From an uncultured Prevotellaceae bacterium (GTDB lineage: Bacteria; Bacteroidota; Bacteroidia; Bacteroidales; Muribaculaceae): a stretch of DNA of 8,900 nucleotides. Shown in pieces: positions 6,454 to 8,900 of this stretch. The notes beneath the pieces are model-generated. The model saw nothing but the letters and a program-made list of their open reading frames with translations. It was not told the DNA's origin and searched no databases. Each line of letters starts with the position of its first letter. Position 1 is the stretch's first letter. Made by a program: the position numbers and the translations under genes. The stretch lies in contig CALZFJ010000061.1 in the NCBI GenBank assembly GCA_945645715.1, positions 1 to 8,900 of the forward strand. Direction: 5' to 3'.

Positions 6454-8900
6454 TTATGTGAACTTGCTTGGTGACGTGCCGAAATGTTTCTTGAATACAG
6501 TGCTGAAGTGCTTGGGATTGGCAAATCCGGTGAGTTCCGACACCTCGGTCACCGACACTCCCTGCCTTATGAGCGTGGCTGCACGCTGCAACCTGATGGT
6601 GCGAATGAAATCTTGCGGCGTTTGCGATGTGAGCGTTCGCAACCTGCCATAGAAGAGCGTTCGGCTCATTGCCATCTCCCGGCATAGGGCATCGATATTA
6701 AACTCGCTATCGGCAATATTCTCCATTATTATCGTAGTGGCGCGACACACGAATTGTTCATCGGCAGGGTTGAGTGGTTCAGTGGTGTTTTCCGTTTCAC
6801 AAGCCGGCTTTGCATCTTCAACCAGGTGTATTTCAGCATTGGCTTCATGTCCACTTGGCTTCCACTCATTTTGGCTTGGGGCAAGCGATGCTGTGAGCGA
6901 TTCTACCCGTTTCAAGTAGTATTCACTCATTCTACGTCGGTTAGCCAGTATCGCACTGATTTTGCTCTTCAAAATAGCCGGGTCGAAAGGTTTCGTCACA
7001 TAGTCATCGGCTCCCGACGACAGACCTTCAATCATCGAGTCCTTGTCGGCAATGGCTGTGAGTAACACCACCGGCAACCACGACCACTCCTTATTACCCT
7101 TTATCTCACGACACAGCTCCTCGCCCGACATTCCCGGCATCATCACGTCACTCACCACAATGTCGCACTCGCCTGTACTCAAATAGTTCAAAGCCTCTTC
7201 AGCACTGCCCACTGTCACCACATTGAAGTCGTTGCCAAGCGTTATCTTGATATAATCGCGCAAGTCGCTGTTATCGTCAACAAACAGCAATTTGTCGCTG
7301 CTCTCGCAATTTGCATCAACATCATAGTTGTCTTGCTCAATATTCTGAGCCTCAATCTCGGCTTGCGTGGGGCAATATTCATTAAGTGTGATGCTGAATG
7401 TGGTTCCTTGTCCTTCTTCGCTCTCAAATGCCAGTGTGCCGCCATGCATTGCCATTATGCGACGTGCAAGCATAAGACCTATTCCGGTGCCGGTTTCTTT
7501 AGTGAGAATGGCATTCTCGGCGCGATAGAAGCTCTTGAAGATATTTTTGTGTGCCGACTTTGGAATACCTATGCCAGTGTCGGCAACTGTTATTACCACA
7601 CGCTTGCCTTCACCTCGCGCCGTCACAGTAATCTTTCCATGCTCGGGCGTATATTTTATGGCATTCGAAAGCAGATGCTCAAACAACTTTCCTGCAAGAA
7701 AGCGATCCATCAGCACATAGCGGTCAGCCGACAGATTATTCACCGCCTTCAGGTCGATATGCTTTTCACTTGCGAGCAGTTGGAATTTCTCTACCTCACC
7801 GCTCACAAGGTCTTTCACGGCAATAGGAGTCATCTTCAGTTGCTCTCCTCTGATGTCGGCCTTCTGGAAGTCGAGCAGCTCACTGATAAGACCGAATAGC
7901 TTGTTGCCATTGGCGCGGGCAATGTCGAGATAACGCCGATTCTGCTTGCTCAGGGTGCTGTCGGCTGCTATGTCGCTCAATGGTGCCAAAATCAGGCTGA
8001 GTGGAGTGCGAATGTCGTGAGCTGCATTCATAAAGAAGTTGATTTTTTCATTGAAATAACGGCGCTCGAGCCGATTGCGGTAATTGATGAGAATCAGCAC
8101 ACCAAGTGTAATCAGCAAAGCATAATAGATAACCCATGCTATCGCTGTGTTCCACCACGGCTCTGCCACCGCGATGGCAAGCTCACGGCTGTCGATGATG
8201 CGTCCGTCATTGTTGCTGATGCTTCTCACTTTTAGTGTGTAACTGCCTGCCGGAAGATTTGTGAAGCTCACCATAGATTCAGTCGATGGCTTACTCCACT
8301 CATCGTTGAAACCCTCGAGTTTGTATTGATAGAGGATATCGCTGCTATATTTATAGAAAATGCTCTCAAAGGTCACTTCAAATGTGCTTTGGTTGTGCGA
8401 AAGCCCAATCTTTCCATCCACAAGCATCCGGTGCAAGTCACGCTTTGCCGTATCCGACATTGTCACGGCATCATCTTTCACCACGATATTAACGAAGCGC
8501 AAGGGTGCTATATAGTCAAGTTTGTCGATTGGTGCAGTATTCACCATCACAGCACCATTGTTGCTTCCAAACACTATCATTCCATTGGCAAGACTCTCCA
8601 CCGATGTGCGGTTGTATTCACGGTTTAGTCCGCTTATAAAATTGAGATTAAGCACATTACGGGTGCGAGGGTCGATAATGGCAAGTCCGCAATCGGTAGC
8701 AGCCACAATTCGTCCGAAAGTGTCGAGTGCGAGCGATCCGATGCTGTTCGACGGCAATCCCTCATTGGTAGTAAGCGATGACAAAGCTTTGGTAGTGAGA
8801 TCATAGATGTAAACTCCACCACCATCAGTGGCAAGCCAGCATTTGTTGTCGCAAAATAGAATCGAGAGGATATAGCAATTAATGTCCTTTCCTTCGGTAG
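6454..8900 (-). CDS. Hybrid two-component system (HTCS) sensor/regulator, 5'-partial
   Basis: The reading frame is open to the right edge, so the start lies outside; 814 residues are visible (numbered from the codon at 8896-8898). The leucine codon TTG at 8782-8784 is internal, because propeller sequence (WLATDGGGVYIYD, 21-33) continues before it. Order: end of a periplasmic beta-propeller (1 to about 133), Y_Y_Y domain (about 175-245), one membrane span (about 250-272), HisKA with phospho-acceptor His294 in AAHDIRTPLS, HATPase (about 396-506; N-box Asn412, DTGIGIP 440-446, TGTGIGL 469-475), receiver (about 536-650; Asp541/542, phospho-Asp584, Thr614, Lys636), a polar linker of about 60 residues, and an AraC-type HTH (about 715-814). 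All catalytic residues are present, so it should be active. HTCS proteins in the inner membrane bind oligosaccharides in the periplasm and activate the neighbouring PUL. The gene has its own terminator; its promoter lies outside the window. Confidence 0.97.
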   Translation of the reverse strand, partial: TEGKDINCYILSILFCDNKCWLATDGGGVYIYDLTTKALSSLTTNEGLPSNSIGSLALDTFGRIVAATDCGLAIIDPRTRNVLNLNFISGLNREYNRTSVESLANGMIVFGSNNGAVMVNTAPIDKLDYIAPLRFVNIVVKDDAVTMSDTAKRDLHRMLVDGKIGLSHNQSTFEVTFESIFYKYSSDILYQYKLEGFNDEWSKPSTESMVSFTNLPAGSYTLKVRSISNNDGRIIDSRELAIAVAEPWWNTAIAWVIYYALLITLGVLILINYRNRLERRYFNEKINFFMNAAHDIRTPLSLILAPLSDIAADSTLSKQNRRYLDIARANGNKLFGLISELLDFQKADIRGEQLKMTPIAVKDLVSGEVEKFQLLASEKHIDLKAVNNLSADRYVLMDRFLAGKLFEHLLSNAIKYTPEHGKITVTARGEGKRVVITVADTGIGIPKSAHKNIFKSFYRAENAILTKETGTGIGLMLARRIMAMHGGTLAFESEEGQGTTFSITLNEYCPTQAEIEAQNIEQDNYDVDANCESSDKLLFVDDNSDLRDYIKITLGNDFNVVTVGSAEEALNYLSTGECDIVVSDVMMPGMSGEELCREIKGNKEWSWLPVVLLTAIADKDSMIEGLSSGADDYVTKPFDPAILKSKISAILANRRRMSEYYLKRVESLTASLAPSQNEWKPSGHEANAEIHLVEDAKPACETENTTEPLNPADEQFVCRATTIIMENIADSEFNIDALCREMAMSRTLFYGRLRTLTSQTPQDFIRTIRLQRAATLIRQGVSVTEVSELTGFANPKHFSTVFKKHFGTSPSKFT

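Noticed and set aside
7333..7899. A 188-codon open frame on the plus strand.
   Set aside because: It is opposite the HTCS histidine-kinase region, which is fully conserved on the minus strand; no independent coding evidence.
8782..8784. TTG taken as the start of the HTCS gene.
   Set aside because: The same frame continues to the window edge with clear propeller sequence (WLATDGGGVYIYD), so this codon is internal and the gene is 5'-partial.
1..8900. A wholly new biological system, such as a defence or mobile island.
   Set aside because: Every gene belongs to a known PUL family, and I see no integrase, transposase, nuclease, tRNA-adjacent site or toxin-antitoxin pair. Novelty is limited to the operator array, the truncated lipoprotein and the enzyme's tail.

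Overview
The window reads as part of a polysaccharide utilization locus (PUL) from a gut-type member of the order Bacteroidales. The reasons are a SusC-like/SusD-like pair, a hybrid two-component system (HTCS) regulator, lipoproteins with acidic residues after the lipid-anchored Cys, A-rich leaders without Shine-Dalgarno sequences, and a TAnnTTTG promoter element. Base composition is moderate, and the style of the proteins would fit Muribaculaceae or a relative, but the family assignment is a guess. Every gene I accept lies on the minus strand, so the locus reads right to left.

Right part (6454-8900): the C-terminal 814 residues of an HTCS regulator (end of a beta-propeller, Y_Y_Y domain, one membrane span, HisKA, HATPase, receiver, AraC-type HTH). 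Its start lies beyond the right edge. An 11-bp perfect hairpin with a T-tract (6411-6442) sits 11 nt after its stop codon.

Control region (6253-6410): three 18-bp direct repeats (starts at 6313, 6334 and 6364, so 21 and 30 bp apart) lie just upstream of a TAATTTTG -7 element (6285-6292). This looks like a compact, activator-dependent PUL promoter, probably the target of the adjacent HTCS.

Left part (6-6252): a likely single operon with gaps of 42, 59 and 35 bp. It encodes a secreted GH16 endo-glucanase of the laminarinase type with a T9SS-like C-terminal tail, a SusC-like TonB-dependent transporter, a SusD-like glycan-binding lipoprotein, and a 75-residue lipoprotein. The last looks like the beginning of a surface glycan-binding protein cut short by a TAG codon 5 bp from the window edge.

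Inferred working: the GH16 enzyme cuts a beta-1,3-(1,4-)glucan such as laminarin into oligosaccharides, the SusC/SusD complex binds and imports them with TonB energy, and the HTCS senses an oligosaccharide in the periplasm and activates the operon. I see no RNA genes, CRISPR arrays, insertion sequences or phage genes. The architecture is a known type; the most notable points are the repeat array and the truncated lipoprotein.
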